The notes under the pieces: generated by a model
The model's database searches: none
Seen by the model: the letters and a program-made list of their open reading frames with translations, nothing else
Told to the model about the DNA's origin: nothing
Made by a program: the position numbers and the translations under genes
Part shown: piece after piece, positions 16,618 through 26,743 of the stretch
How positions within the stretch are numbered: the stretch's first letter is position 1
Layout: every line of letters begins with the position of its first letter
Source: Mesorhizobium sp. M3A.F.Ca.ET.080.04.2.1
Lineage (GTDB): Bacteria > Pseudomonadota > Alphaproteobacteria > Rhizobiales > Rhizobiaceae
Assembly: GCF_003952525.1 (NCBI RefSeq)
Contig: NZ_CP034451.1
Location: 3,968,001 to 4,032,000 of the forward strand
Length of the DNA stretch: 64,000 nucleotides
Reading direction: 5' to 3'

Positions 16618-19293
16618 TTACTCATCCTTGCCGCCCAGCGGCGGGCCGACCACCAAAATGGCGGGCTCGGCCGAAAGCAGCTTTTTGGCCGCCGCCTTGA
16701 CCTGTTTGAGCGTCACCCGACCGATGCTGCGGGCGCGACGCTGGTTGTAGTCGACGTCGGCCTTGTGAATCTGCAAATCCAGGAGCCGGTCTGCAATCGA
16801 GCGGGTCGAGCCCAGTTGGTCGATGGCATAGGCGCCGATCAGGTGCTTCTTCGCCGCCTTGAGCTCGGCCCCGGTCGGTCCTTGCTGCGCCATCTGCTTT
16901 ACCACATCTCGCACGATGCTCAGTGTTTGGGCAGCGCAGTCCGAGCGTGTCTCTGTCGTAACCAGAAGCGAGTCAAGGGTTAGTTCAGAGCTGACGTGAT
17001 AGGCAAGGCCGCGTTTTTGACGTACCTCCTCGTAAAGGCGGGAAGTCAAGTATGAGCCGCCAAGGATGTCGTTCAGCAGCACGGCCGCGTAGAAATCCGG
17101 CGCGCTAGGCTTCACGCCAGGCCAGGCCAACGTCAGCGAAGTCTGCGGCAGGTCGTAGTTCTCCTCCACCAGTTGACCGAGTTTCGGCGCGACATCGTAG
17201 ACGGGGACGAGGGTTTGTTGCTCAGGCAAATCACCAAACAGCTGGTCAAGCCTTTCCCTCAACGTGTTCGCGTCAATGTCACCCACCACGGCAATATGGA
17301 GCCCGTCGCGAGCGAAAATGGCCTGGTGGAAGGCGCGGAGGTCGGACGGCGTGATGCCGGGGAGGCTCTCTTTTGTGCCTTCTCCCGGCCTTGAACAAGG
17401 ATGCGCGCCATAGATCGCGCGCAGCCATTTGCGCTGAGCGATGGCGTTAGGGTCTCGCTCGCTGCCGACGATGCGGGAGACAATCTCGGCGCGGACGCGA
17501 TCGATCGGCCCCTGCTCGAAGCGCGGCGCGTTCAGCGCGAGCCGAAGCAGGCCGAACGCCGCGTCCTGCTTTTTGGAAAGCATGCACATCGATCCGTAGA
17601 TGTCGTCGCTTTGCGCGTCCAAACTCATTTCGGCGCCGGCATGGTCGAGCTTCACCTGGAAGGCACCGCTGTCGTAATGGCCAGCGCCTTCGATGAACAG
17701 GCCGGCCATCAGTTTGGCCATCCCCTCCTTCCCGACCGGGTCCTGCTTGGTGCCGCCCTTGAAGGCAAAGCCGATGTTGACGATTTCCACTGTGTGGTCC
17801 TCCACCAGCCAGGCGATGATGCCCTTTTCGGACTTCACCTCCTGGATGTTCATCGCAGCATGGGGCCGAGCGCCGAGCGTCATCTCTTGATTCTCCGTCT
17901 TGGGCAAGAGATAGCCCGTGGTCGAACGGTCGAACGCGAGATAGCGGGCGGCAACTGCTTTGATTTGCTCGGGGGTAACCTTGCGGATGCGATTCGGCCG
18001 TTCCTCGACATCCTTCACGGTACCGCCGGTGGCCAGCGTCGAGCCGTAGATGCTGGCGAGCCAGTCCAGGTTGTCTTCCGCAAAGATCATATTGAGCAAA
18101 TAGTGGTCCTTGGCCTTGCCTAGTTCCTCGTTGCTGACACCATCCTCGGCAATGCGGGCAACTTCGGCAGCGGCCGCCGCTTCGAGATCAGCCAGCTTGG
18201 CATCGCCGCGCGGTGCGCCATAGATGGCGAACTTGGTGTCGTCGAGCACAGTGCCCTGGAAATAGACGCGGGCGCTGGAAGCGATACCTTGCTGGACAGC
18301 GAGCGCCTGGTAGAGCCGGCCGCGGTTACCGCCGCCGAGAATTTCGGCCAGCAGGTCGAGCGCTTCGGCCTCGCCCGGCTTGGCGGTGTGGTAGGACGGC
18401 ACCACCCACTGCGTCGAAAAACTGGGCACGCTGACGCGGGCGTCTGAGAGCGTGACGGTGCGCCTGGTGTTCTGCTCGGGCTCAACCGGCCGGATGCGCG
18501 GCGGCAGGTCAGGTCCGCGCGCCACCTTGCCATAGGTCTTTTCGGCCAGCGCCCGCACCGTGTCCGGTTCGACATCGCCGGCCACGATCAGCACGGAGTT
18601 GTTGGGCCAGTAGTACTTTTCATAGAAGACGGTGGCGTCGACGCGGTTCAGCTGCTCGATCTCCTGCATCCAGCCGATGATCGGGATGCGATAGGGGTGG
18701 TTCTGCCACAGCGTCGCGTCGATCTCCTCATGGAGAACGTCCTGCGGGTTGGTGTCGGTGCTTGAGCGGCGCTCCTCGATGACCACATCGCGCTCGGTCT
18801 TGACGACATCGTCGGTCAGGATGAGGTTTCGCATTCGGTCGGCCTCGAAGCTCATCATCAGCTCGAGCGCCGACGGCGCCACTGTCTGATAGAAGGCGGT
18901 GTAGTCGGAGGAGGTGAAGGCGTTGTTGGAGCCGCCGATCTCGAACACTGCGCGGTCGAATTCGCCGCCCGCATGGTTGGTCGTCGCCTTGAACATCAGA
19001 TGCTCGAAGAAATGGGCGATGCCGGATTTGCCCGGCGGCTCGTCGGCGCTGCCGATCTTGTACCACACCATGTGGGTGACGATCGGCGCCCGGTGGTTGG
19101 GAATGACGACCACCTCCATGCCGTTGTCGAGCACGAAATCCCTCGCCTTGCCGTCCTCCCATGCGACGGGGATCGGAGCCGGCCCCGCGCCGACCAACTC
19201 GGACGCAACGGACGTCCTGCGAAGCCCATGAGTGCGGGGCTTGCTTGGTAGTTCTGGTAGGGAGAGTGGGGTTATGGGCTGCGTTCCTGGCAA
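16618..19293 (-). CDS. M16 zinc peptidase, two tandem M16 units in one chain
   Basis: An 891-residue protein in two halves. Residues 50-470 form an active-type pitrilysin unit with the inverted zinc motif HFFEH at 94-98 and the downstream glutamate in VVIEERR near 173. Residues 490-885 form a second M16 unit without HxxEH, of the kind that in many alphaproteobacteria is a separate subunit encoded next door. The join is at LLPKTENQEMTLGARPHAAM. The N-terminus (MPGTQPITPLSLPELP) lacks the signal peptide usual for periplasmic homologues, so localisation may have changed. The product should cleave peptides as a clam-shell enzyme; the substrate is unknown. Confidence 0.8.
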   Translation of the reverse strand: MPGTQPITPLSLPELPSKPRTHGLRRTSVASELVGAGPAPIPVAWEDGKARDFVLDNGMEVVVIPNHRAPIVTHMVWYKIGSADEPPGKSGIAHFFEHLMFKATTNHAGGEFDRAVFEIGGSNNAFTSSDYTAFYQTVAPSALELMMSFEADRMRNLILTDDVVKTERDVVIEERRSSTDTNPQDVLHEEIDATLWQNHPYRIPIIGWMQEIEQLNRVDATVFYEKYYWPNNSVLIVAGDVEPDTVRALAEKTYGKVARGPDLPPRIRPVEPEQNTRRTVTLSDARVSVPSFSTQWVVPSYHTAKPGEAEALDLLAEILGGGNRGRLYQALAVQQGIASSARVYFQGTVLDDTKFAIYGAPRGDAKLADLEAAAAAEVARIAEDGVSNEELGKAKDHYLLNMIFAEDNLDWLASIYGSTLATGGTVKDVEERPNRIRKVTPEQIKAVAARYLAFDRSTTGYLLPKTENQEMTLGARPHAAMNIQEVKSEKGIIAWLVEDHTVEIVNIGFAFKGGTKQDPVGKEGMAKLMAGLFIEGAGHYDSGAFQVKLDHAGAEMSLDAQSDDIYGSMCMLSKKQDAAFGLLRLALNAPRFEQGPIDRVRAEIVSRIVGSERDPNAIAQRKWLRAIYGAHPCSRPGEGTKESLPGITPSDLRAFHQAIFARDGLHIAVVGDIDANTLRERLDQLFGDLPEQQTLVPVYDVAPKLGQLVEENYDLPQTSLTLAWPGVKPSAPDFYAAVLLNDILGGSYLTSRLYEEVRQKRGLAYHVSSELTLDSLLVTTETRSDCAAQTLSIVRDVVKQMAQQGPTGAELKAAKKHLIGAYAIDQLGSTRSIADRLLDLQIHKADVDYNQRRARSIGRVTLKQVKAAAKKLLSAEPAILVVGPPLGGKDE

Positions 19294-21130
19294 AGTGATC
19301 TGTTCCTCATTTTGAAGGATCTATGTCTCCCGAACGCCTATTGGGAGAAAGTGGATCGGCACGCGACGCCGAGCCACATGAGCCGTCAGCGTGTTGCTGG
19401 GCCTGACGCGAGCCTCATCTTTGGATGCGTCCGGGAAACTTTCGGCATGGTGAGGCCATGGGAAGTCTGCTCGTTATCCATTGGGTGTTTGCGGATACCT
19501 GAGCATGCCCCGTGCCAAGTAAGAAAGCCCCGATTCGCAAGGTTTGATCCAACCTTGATACTTGCGATATCCGACATTGTCGGGCATCCGACAGAAAGCG
19601 CCTTTCGCCGGCGCGCCGGCTATGACGCTCGCCTCCTCCGGCGTGACGACGATCCTTTGGCGGGCGCCGCGCACACCGATCTGCCCGCCTATCAGCACCG
19701 CGACATCGAAGGACAGCGCGATCGTGACTGGATGGGTCTTACGCAAACATGCAGCAGTGCCACCGCGATCAGGACTTCATCCGCCCCACAAAGACCCGAG
19801 CGCGAGGGACGACGTGTAAGGCTAATGATGCCGCGCATAAAGAGGTAAGGTCCCTCGTCGTACCGGCGAGCCCCTTCGCTGGGTCTCGCGAGGGTCTGGT
19901 TTGCGAACGTCGACCGACAGCATCACGGCATGGGCGGCCCCATCGGTAGGCAAGCATTGACCGTGCCATCAGCGTTGAGGCAGCGCAGAGCCCAATTTCC
20001 CGGTGCCAGCCGGTACGTTGGAGCTTCAACTGTGGCCAGCCAAGCGGGCCGAGGCCGTGAAACTCCTGATACCCTGGACCGTCCGGATTGCAACGCACGA
20101 CGCCTTGGTCTCGCGCCAACGTCCATTGACGCTCAGCGAAGCATCATGCGGACGAGCTGGGAAAGCTTGGCCGGGCCGGCGCCTTCCCAGGCGCATGGGA
20201 CGCGCGACGACCCATGTGGACCTTGGATTTCACTACGCACTTACGCTGCTTTGGCCTTGTCAGCAGCCTGAGCATAAAGCGTGCTCAGCTTTCAGGGCGA
20301 GCCTCTTTCATGTTGATAGCATCTGTCGTCATTCAGGATCGCCCCATTTTCGCATGCCGCTTGCAGCTTTCAGACTGTTGTCAGCCAGGGCCGCCATAAA
20401 GGGTCTCGTTTAACGCATTCGGGAGGCTTCATCACTCGACCACATTAATTTCGGGCGGTTCGCCGGCGCTCCGAATGGCACTTAACACCAGATCCTCTCC
20501 AAACCCGTGATGATCCAAGAGGAAAACGAAAAATCCCTAAATCATAAAAAAGCACCGATACGGTCGGCTCCAGGCTGATGAAATTGCGGTCTCACTGGCC
20601 ACGCACGATACTTGCGATGGCGATGGCCATTGCAAAGGCCGGTCAAGCACCCAAGACGCTGACAAGCACGCCTCCGACCAAAGCTCGATCGTTGGCAGCC
20701 TTTCTAGCCGTATACTTGGGGCATTTTGGGACGGCGATCCGGACGCCGATTAAAACCTGCCGGTCGTCTAAATGGAATGGTTGGTCCGGGTCCTTACTGG
20801 ACCCCGCCAACCCGATCGGGCCGGCGCACAGGGGCACCCAGACAATTGGACACGTCGCCTTTGCGCGGCGGCTTGCACTTTCTCGGATGGCCTTTTTTCT
20901 CCCCGGGCGAAATCGAGCGAGCGGTGAGGCGGAGCCTTCGATTTTGCCGATCATGTCGTGTCGCTTCGATCGAACTGCTCAGACGATGATAGCGGCATTG
21001 ATTGCCGCGGCCGAAATGCGTTGTGTGAAGTACGATTTCTACGCCGTATACATACTGCCGTACAGTTCGCCCTGTCAGCAGCCTTGCCAGCAATCCGCCC
21101 TGTGTCCAACTGTCGTCGAATTCACCGGTG
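19294..21130. other. 1.8-kb region without a recognised gene
   Basis: No family was recognised on either strand. The minus-strand frame 19474-19746 and the plus-strand frame 20578-21150 look like remnants but could not be named. At 20368-20420 there is a copy of the promoter segment found upstream of the two lipoprotein genes at 23.2 and 25.0 kb, with the TTTCAG-N5-TGTCAG box at 20368-20384. This suggests a third, decayed unit of that family. Confidence 0.4.
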
Positions 21131-22456
21131 TCATTGAGGAATTCGTATGATCGCCTCGAAACCATCATTGCGACCGCGGGCGGGCGACGCAAGCTCTAGA
21201 CTGCCACCGATCCGCTGGATAACCATGTTAGCGATATGTAGACCAAGGCCTGAGCCCGCAGCAGGAGTAGCACCACGACTAAATCGCTTTGTAAGCCCTT
21301 CGAGGTCGGGGAGGGGCACCACCGGTCCGGCGTTTGCAATAGCGATGGTTCCATCAGTTTGGACGGAAACTGTTGTCGGAACAGTGGGCAGTCCATGTAT
21401 CAGCGCATTCTCGATCAGGTTACGAAGGAGGATCCCAAACGCATCGACATCCACTTTGCGCATCAAAGTGGTGCAGCCGTCGACGTTAAGATGCAGGCGT
21501 CCGGCATATTGCGGCTTTTTCCTCAGGTCGTCGATTTCCAGCCGAACCGATCGGACAAGATCGATCGCGTGATCCGCCATGCCAACCCCCGATTCGGCTT
21601 GAGCGAGCTGAAGCACTTTTTCGACAAGGCGGCCAAGGCTCGACAGCGCTTGCTCGATGCCGCGCGCACGCATTTTGGCCGACCCATTGGGAAGCTCGGC
21701 CACTAATCTCTGCATCTGAGCGATTGAACCTGCGATCGGCGTGCGCAGTTCATGCGCACTGTTTGCGGCGAACTCGCGTTCGGCCTCGAGAGCCGCCCGC
21801 AGACGATCGAGAAGCCGATTGACGGATGCCGCGATTGGAGCCAACTCTGCCGGGAAATCGCCCAAGTCCATTGGTGACAGATTGCCGCCGTCGCGCGATC
21901 CGATCTGCTGTCGCAGTACCTCGATTGGCCGCAGCGAGCGCCGGATCACGATCCACCAAACAGCTAAGCTAAAGGGCAGGAGCACGAGTGTCGGAAGGAA
22001 GACAAAAAGTGCGCCCTTCGCGATTGTGGTACGGCGGCCATCAAGCGGTTCGGCCAACTGATGATACACGCCGTCTTGGATCTCCTCTGTGTAGACGCGG
22101 TAATCAGCGTTTCCCCAAAAGCCGTTACTCAGGGGAGCATCAGGGAAGGGCTGCTGACCCTCTTCCGGTTCGGAAATAAGCACTACCCCGTACTTATTAA
22201 TAACCTGCTCACGATAGGTCCAGTACTTGTAAGTTGGCAAGTGGTTATTGTATTGATCAACGTGTTTTCCATTCAAGACCTTGATCAGCTCTGGTTCTCT
22301 GTACTCTGCGCTCGCCTGGAGCAAGTCATCCGAACTTTCGTTTACATTATTGCAAAAAATGAACGCAGCAATGGTTGGGGCGGCGATCCAAACCAGGAGC
22401 GTTGCCCCGCCTAACCACGATATCAGCTTTCTCGTCATGCTGTTCGAGTTCGTCAT
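21131..22456 (-). CDS. Sensor histidine kinase, QseC/EnvZ-like
   Basis: A 441-residue membrane kinase. Transmembrane segments at about 12-34 and 148-171 flank a periplasmic sensor of some 110 residues. A linker follows, then the H box AANSAHELRTP with His235, the N box NLIENALIHG and the G box GSGLGLHI. It would phosphorylate the response regulator encoded immediately upstream; the two genes overlap by 4 bases (ATGA). The sensed signal is unknown. The pair differs from the T3SS regulator TtsI, which has no kinase here. Confidence 0.85.
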   Translation of the reverse strand: MTNSNSMTRKLISWLGGATLLVWIAAPTIAAFIFCNNVNESSDDLLQASAEYREPELIKVLNGKHVDQYNNHLPTYKYWTYREQVINKYGVVLISEPEEGQQPFPDAPLSNGFWGNADYRVYTEEIQDGVYHQLAEPLDGRRTTIAKGALFVFLPTLVLLPFSLAVWWIVIRRSLRPIEVLRQQIGSRDGGNLSPMDLGDFPAELAPIAASVNRLLDRLRAALEAEREFAANSAHELRTPIAGSIAQMQRLVAELPNGSAKMRARGIEQALSSLGRLVEKVLQLAQAESGVGMADHAIDLVRSVRLEIDDLRKKPQYAGRLHLNVDGCTTLMRKVDVDAFGILLRNLIENALIHGLPTVPTTVSVQTDGTIAIANAGPVVPLPDLEGLTKRFSRGATPAAGSGLGLHIANMVIQRIGGSLELASPARGRNDGFEAIIRIPQ

Positions 22457-23112
22457 GTGACCACGAGCCTGTATCCGGAGCCACGCACGGTTGCTATTCT
22501 ATCCCCGCCGATCTTCTTGCGGAGCCGGCTGACATAAACCTCCACTGTGTTGCTCTCGAACTCCGAATTGAATGAATAAAGCGCGTGCTCGATCCTCCCC
22601 TTTGAAACGACCGAACCGGGCCGGCGTAGAAGGCAGTCGAGCACCGCCCATTCGCGTCCAGACAGGTGGACCTCCTGCCCGTCGCGGAAGAGGCGTCGCT
22701 CGGCTGCCTGTATGGAAAGCGTCCCAACCGAAAATTGCGGCTCCGGAAAATGCCCTTGGCGACGTGCCACTGCACGGATGCGTGCCGAGAGTTCCCCCAG
22801 ATCGAACGGCTTGACCAAATAGTCGTCGGCGCCAGCGTTGAGCCCCTCGATGCGGTGCGAAATCCGATCGCGGGCTGTCAGAATGATGACCGGCGTTGTA
22901 TCAAGCCCCTTGATCAGCTCCCGCAGATAGTCGATGCCATTGCCGTCCGGCAGGTGAACGTCGAGCAAAATAACGTCGTAGCCGGCCACAGCTGCATGAC
23001 CGCGCGCTCCGGACAGGCCCTCGGCCCAGTCGACCGCGTGGCCACCAGCCACCAAATGATCGTGCACAGCACTTCTAAGGTCGTCGTCGTCTTCAATGAG
23101 CAGTATTCGCAT
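22453..23112 (-). CDS. OmpR/PhoB-type response regulator
   Basis: A 219-residue regulator with an intact receiver domain (acidic DDD at 8-10, phospho-acceptor Asp51 in ILLDVHLPDG, Lys in DDYLVKPFD) and a winged-helix output domain ending in RIATVRGSGYRL. It forms an operon with the kinase gene. Upstream, facing this gene, lies GTTCAGCCTACTGTCAG (23181-23165). Facing the divergent lipoprotein gene is TTTCAG-N5-TGTCAG. These paired direct-repeat boxes are the likely regulator sites. A truncated second copy lies at 24409-24867. Confidence 0.87.
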   Translation of the reverse strand: MRILLIEDDDDLRSAVHDHLVAGGHAVDWAEGLSGARGHAAVAGYDVILLDVHLPDGNGIDYLRELIKGLDTTPVIILTARDRISHRIEGLNAGADDYLVKPFDLGELSARIRAVARRQGHFPEPQFSVGTLSIQAAERRLFRDGQEVHLSGREWAVLDCLLRRPGSVVSKGRIEHALYSFNSEFESNTVEVYVSRLRKKIGGDRIATVRGSGYRLVVT

Positions 23113-23164
23113 CAGGCTGCCGAGCTCCGGTATGAGGGCAAGGCTCCTGCCTTATTGATCGAAG

Positions 23165-23222
23165 CTGACAGTAGGCTGAACCGGCGCCAGCGAATATCTG
23201 GGGGCTTTCAGGCTGCTGTCAG
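23165..23222. promoter_or_regulatory. Divergent pair of direct-repeat boxes for the response regulator
   Basis: TTTCAG-GCTGC-TGTCAG at 23206-23222 points to the lipoprotein gene, and GTTCAG-CCTAC-TGTCAG at 23181-23165 points to the regulator gene. Repeats every 11 bases are typical of OmpR-family targets. The same pair recurs at 24917-24976, and the forward box alone at 20368-20384. Regulator binding is inferred. Confidence 0.5.
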
Positions 23223-23271
23223 CTACAATTGCAAGAAAGGGGTCGTTAACAAAGCCAAACGAAGAGGCCTT

Positions 23272-23769
23272 ATGAAACCCCTCCTGATCTCGGCACTTTT
23301 GCTCAATGTGACCACCGGCGGCTGTACACTGGTTGGCGGGCAATTCGACGTGGCGGTCAACGAATGGCAGCCGCGCCACGCGTCAATGTCCAGGCTTGAA
23401 ACTGACAGGTGTCTTAAATACGAGGGCACCGTAGCGGGTGCCTCCAGTTATCGAACAGTGCCTAGCAGGTCAGAAGTGCACTTTGACCATAGGGGTCGTC
23501 CGTATTTTCGGCGCTCGCGAACAGAGTCGACGGTCAATCGATGCGCCACTGCCAGAGTCTGGAACGGTCAAGTGTTTGTTATCCCCCGTCCGGGCCATAT
23601 TCTCTGCCGAGGACCAAGAAGGCCCTATTTTCGGTGCCCACGAACAGAGCCAACGGTCAATCGATGCGCCACTGCCAGGGTCTGGAACGGTCAAGTGTTT
23701 GTGATCCCCTGTCCCGGCCGTGTTCTCTGCCGAACTCGCCCTTGTAGTCGGCACACCAAAGATCGTTAG
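23272..23769 (+). CDS. Putative lipoprotein with an internal tandem repeat
   Basis: A 165-residue frame starting MKPLLISALLLNVTTGGC, a lipoprotein signal with a lipobox-like cysteine at residue 18. The C-terminal half contains two copies of a repeat of about 39 residues (RTE-TVNRCATARVWNGQVF) encoded by tandem DNA repeats of about 117 bases (23508-23624 and 23625-23741). The gene is divergent from the response regulator gene and carries its likely binding box. Its 3' end runs into the truncated IS481-type transposase, so the native C-terminus may be lost. Confidence 0.45.
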   Translation: MKPLLISALLLNVTTGGCTLVGGQFDVAVNEWQPRHASMSRLETDRCLKYEGTVAGASSYRTVPSRSEVHFDHRGRPYFRRSRTESTVNRCATARVWNGQVFVIPRPGHILCRGPRRPYFRCPRTEPTVNRCATARVWNGQVFVIPCPGRVLCRTRPCSRHTKDR

Positions 23770-24285
23770 GGCGACAGCCGTTTGAAAGTGGTGTCCCCGT
23801 CGCCCTGTTGCGCCTGCGCTTGCGGCGCTCGACCATGCCGGCGGTCGAGCACGGCATGCACGGTCGAGATCGCGGGCCGGTGCACATCCGGATACAGCCG
23901 GGCCAGCCGCTCGCGTATCTTCGGCGCACCCCATGTCGGCTTGTCTTGCTTGAGGCGCACAATCAGCTTCTCGATTTGAAACGGAAGCTGATTGGCGTGG
24001 CGATAGGGCCGCCGCGATCGGTCCGTCAGCCCCTCCAGGCCGCTGTCGTTGTAGCGCGTGAGGATCTTGTAGCCGGTCTTGCGCGAGATATCGAACTCCC
24101 GGCAAAGCACCGCCATCTTCTCGCCGTCCAGCAGCCGGGCGACGAACTTCAGCCGCTCTTCCATGACGTTACACTCCTTCCAAGGCACCTTGCTCTCCTT
24201 GCAAAGGGCCGAAAGTGTAACCCATCTATCCGGAATGAACTGTCACCCATCTTTCGGGAAGGGCAGTCATGGCCAAGGCAACTGG
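23735..24285 (-). mobile_element. IS481-type transposase remnant
   Basis: The N-terminus starts near 24165 (MEERLKFVARLLDGEKMAVL, then CREFDISRKTGYKILTRYND and GLEGLTDRSRRPYRHANQLP). After one frameshift it reaches NDLWCADYKGEF at about 23740, where it stops before the rest of the DDE domain. The element sits exactly between the two copies of the regulator/lipoprotein unit and has probably shaped that duplication. Confidence 0.7.
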
Positions 24286-24329
24286 AAGCCGAATTTTCTT
24301 TTAGAGTATGAATCAGCGCCGTCTGCCGA

Positions 24330-24867
24330 AAAGCGCGTCCACGATCTTCCCTTTTGAAACGACCGTGCAGGGCTGGGGCAGACGGTAGTCGAGCACCGCC
24401 CATCCGCGTCAAGTCAGGTAGACCTCCTGCCCGTCGCGGAAGAGGCGTCGCTCGGCTGCCTGTATGGAAAGCGTCCCAACCGAAAATTGCGGCTCCGGAA
24501 AATGCCCATGGCGACGTGCCACTGCATGGATACGCGCTGAGAGTTCCCCCAGATCGAACGGCTTGACCAAATAGTCGTCGGCTCCAGCGTTGAAGCCCTC
24601 GATGCGATGCGAAATCCGATCGCAGGCTGTCAGAATGATGACCGGTGCCGATTCAAGTTCCTTGATCAGCTCCCGCAGATAGTCGATCCCATTGCCGTCC
24701 GGCAGGTGAACGTCGAGCAAAATAAGGTCGTAGCCGACCACAGCTGCATAATCGCGCGCTTCGGACAGGTTCTTGGCCCAGTCGACCGCGTGGCCACCAG
24801 CCACCAAATGATCGTGCATAGCACTTCCAAGGTCCTTATCGTCTTCAGTGAGCAGTATTCGCATCAT
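24330..24867 (-). pseudogene. Truncated second copy of the response regulator
   Basis: From 24867 it closely follows the regulator at 22453-23112 through the receiver domain (DLILLDVHLPDGNGIDYLRE), then stops in the output domain after RRLFRDGQEVYLT (residue 152). Scrambled sequence continues to the IS481-type remnant. Without the DNA-binding wing it cannot regulate, but the receiver could still accept or drain phosphate from the kinase. Confidence 0.7.
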
Positions 24868-25026
24868 GCTGCCGAGCTCCGGTATGAGGGCAAGGCTCCC
24901 ATCTTATTGGTCGAAGCTGACAATAGGCTGAACCGGCGGCAGCGAATTATTTGGGGAGCTTTCAGGCTGCTGTCAGCTACAACTTGCAAGAAAGGGGTCG
25001 TTAACAAAGCCAAACGAAGAGCCCCT

Positions 25027-25455
25027 ATGAAACCCGTCCTGACCTCGGCACTTTTGCTCAATGTGACCCCCGGCGGCTGCATCAGCAAATTGATTTGGGA
25101 AACAGGCGCGCCGGTTCTAATGACCGACGCAGGCCGAGGTCTGGAACAGCTGGACCAGCGAACGGCGTCTTCGGTTTTTCAGGCAACAGCCACATGGAAG
25201 AATATGATTGGCTCGACCATGCGCCGAGCTTTGTCGAACGGATTGGTCGCGGGCGCACTACCACAGATTATGGCAGGTTTACGCCCTGGCCTTGACACCC
25301 GGGGTGATCGTCACCGGCGGAGCCGCGGCGTACTGATCGGATATCTAACGTCGCTGAGTCTCTCGTCGGTGCAGTGGATCTCTCGGCTTAGCCATCATGC
25401 AAAAAACGACGGTTCCGCGACACCACTTTTCAGGTCCGTGACACAGGCTTTGTGA
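25027..25455 (+). pseudogene. Second lipoprotein leader fused to unrelated sequence
   Basis: It begins MKPVLTSALLLNVTPGGC, almost the same signal and lipobox as the product of 23272-23769, with the same upstream boxes (24917-24976). The sequences diverge completely right after the cysteine. The following part (ISKLIWETGAPVLMTDAG) and a second frame containing HMEEYDWLDHAPSF look like pieces of an outer-membrane protein and vaguely recall omptins, but the frame changes. Probably a broken gene that acquired the signal region by duplication. Confidence 0.45.
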
Positions 25456-25621
25456 GCCGATCTGTTGTTCTTACCCCAGGCTAATGGCTGAACAGCTCTG
25501 TCGCCGGCTCGATGCGCCAGATGGCGCGATGTTTTGAACCCTTTCACGAGGCGACGGCAGCAGCCGACCGGCTCTCCTATCGCGGCTCCCGCGATCCACA
25601 CACCCAGCAAGGGAATCTACC

Positions 25622-26743
25622 ATGGTAATGAAGGCACCGGTTGCCGACGCTAGGAATGGGTCGGTAGTAGATCGGCTGGTCGGCATCGACCTCGCTCGGG
25701 GCCTGGCTGTCTTCGGGATGTATGCCGCCCATCTCGGTCCCGACCCCGGCGAAGGAGGACTAGTCGGGTTTCTGATGGAACTAACCCATGGGCGGCCGTC
25801 GGCCCTGTTTGCCGTATTGGCCGGTTTTTCAATCCTCCTGATTACAGGTCGCAAGGCGCCGAAGTCGGGGATAGCCGGTAGACAGGCCATCGCCAGAGTC
25901 GCAATTCGTGCCCTTGTTTTGCTCGCGCTTGGCTCAATCCTGGGCTGCCTCGGTACCCAGGTCGAAGTCATCCTAGAATACTACGGAATTTGCTTCTTGT
26001 TGGTATTGCCGCTCCATCGGCTCAGCGCATATCAGCTGGGCTTGATCGCTGCCGCTACGGCATTAGTTCTCCCGCAAGTCCGTTCCTCCCTTCTGTCGGT
26101 TGCCCCCAACCTCCTCGACCCGGTCTTCAACCTCATGGTCAACGGCTACTATCCCGCGGTGACCTGGGTTCCTTTCCTCATCGCTGGCATGGCCATCGCG
26201 CGCCTTAATCTTAATACGCTAGCAGCGCATTGGCGCCTTGGTCTGGCGGGGGTCGCGCTGGCCGTGTTGGGCCATGGGGGATCCTTGCTCGCGCTGAGTT
26301 CCCGCGCTTTGACTGAAACCTCCTTGTGGTGGTCTGACGTTGACGGCGCTTTTGAGCCTTCCAAGTCGTCATTTATAGTCAAGTCGTCATGGATAGCCGC
26401 ACCTCATAGCGAAACGACGCTTTCGATCGTGGGCAGCACCGGTTGCGCAATGATCATCTTGGCGGCTTGCATGCTCGCTGTGGATGCGCTCCCGCGTCTG
26501 CGAAAGCTGGTCTGGCCAATAATCGCAGTCGGCTCGATGTCTTTGACGGCCTATGTGCTGCACATTGCGGGAATAGCCTATCTTATGAAGATAAACATTT
26601 TCAAAGACGAGAGCCTGTCCACGCTCTTTGGCTTCGTTGTGGTTATCAGCACTTTTGCGGTGCTTTGGCTGCGCGTCTTCCAGCGAGGACCGATGGAAGT
26701 GCTGATGGGTAGGGTCGCAGATCTCGCGCGTCACATCCGCTGA
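25622..26743 (+). CDS. Membrane acyltransferase-type protein (HGSNAT/DUF418-like)
   Basis: A 373-residue polytopic membrane protein with about 9-10 hydrophobic segments. The start RLVGIDLARGLAVFGMYAAH is typical of the heparan-alpha-glucosaminide N-acetyltransferase-like and DUF418 families, as is the C-terminal part (SMSLTAYVLHIAGIAYLMKI). Such proteins are thought to move acyl groups onto sugars or lipids at the membrane; the substrate here cannot be inferred. AAGGGA lies 7 bases before the ATG. It stands alone. Confidence 0.65.
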   Translation: MVMKAPVADARNGSVVDRLVGIDLARGLAVFGMYAAHLGPDPGEGGLVGFLMELTHGRPSALFAVLAGFSILLITGRKAPKSGIAGRQAIARVAIRALVLLALGSILGCLGTQVEVILEYYGICFLLVLPLHRLSAYQLGLIAAATALVLPQVRSSLLSVAPNLLDPVFNLMVNGYYPAVTWVPFLIAGMAIARLNLNTLAAHWRLGLAGVALAVLGHGGSLLALSSRALTETSLWWSDVDGAFEPSKSSFIVKSSWIAAPHSETTLSIVGSTGCAMIILAACMLAVDALPRLRKLVWPIIAVGSMSLTAYVLHIAGIAYLMKINIFKDESLSTLFGFVVVISTFAVLWLRVFQRGPMEVLMGRVADLARHIR

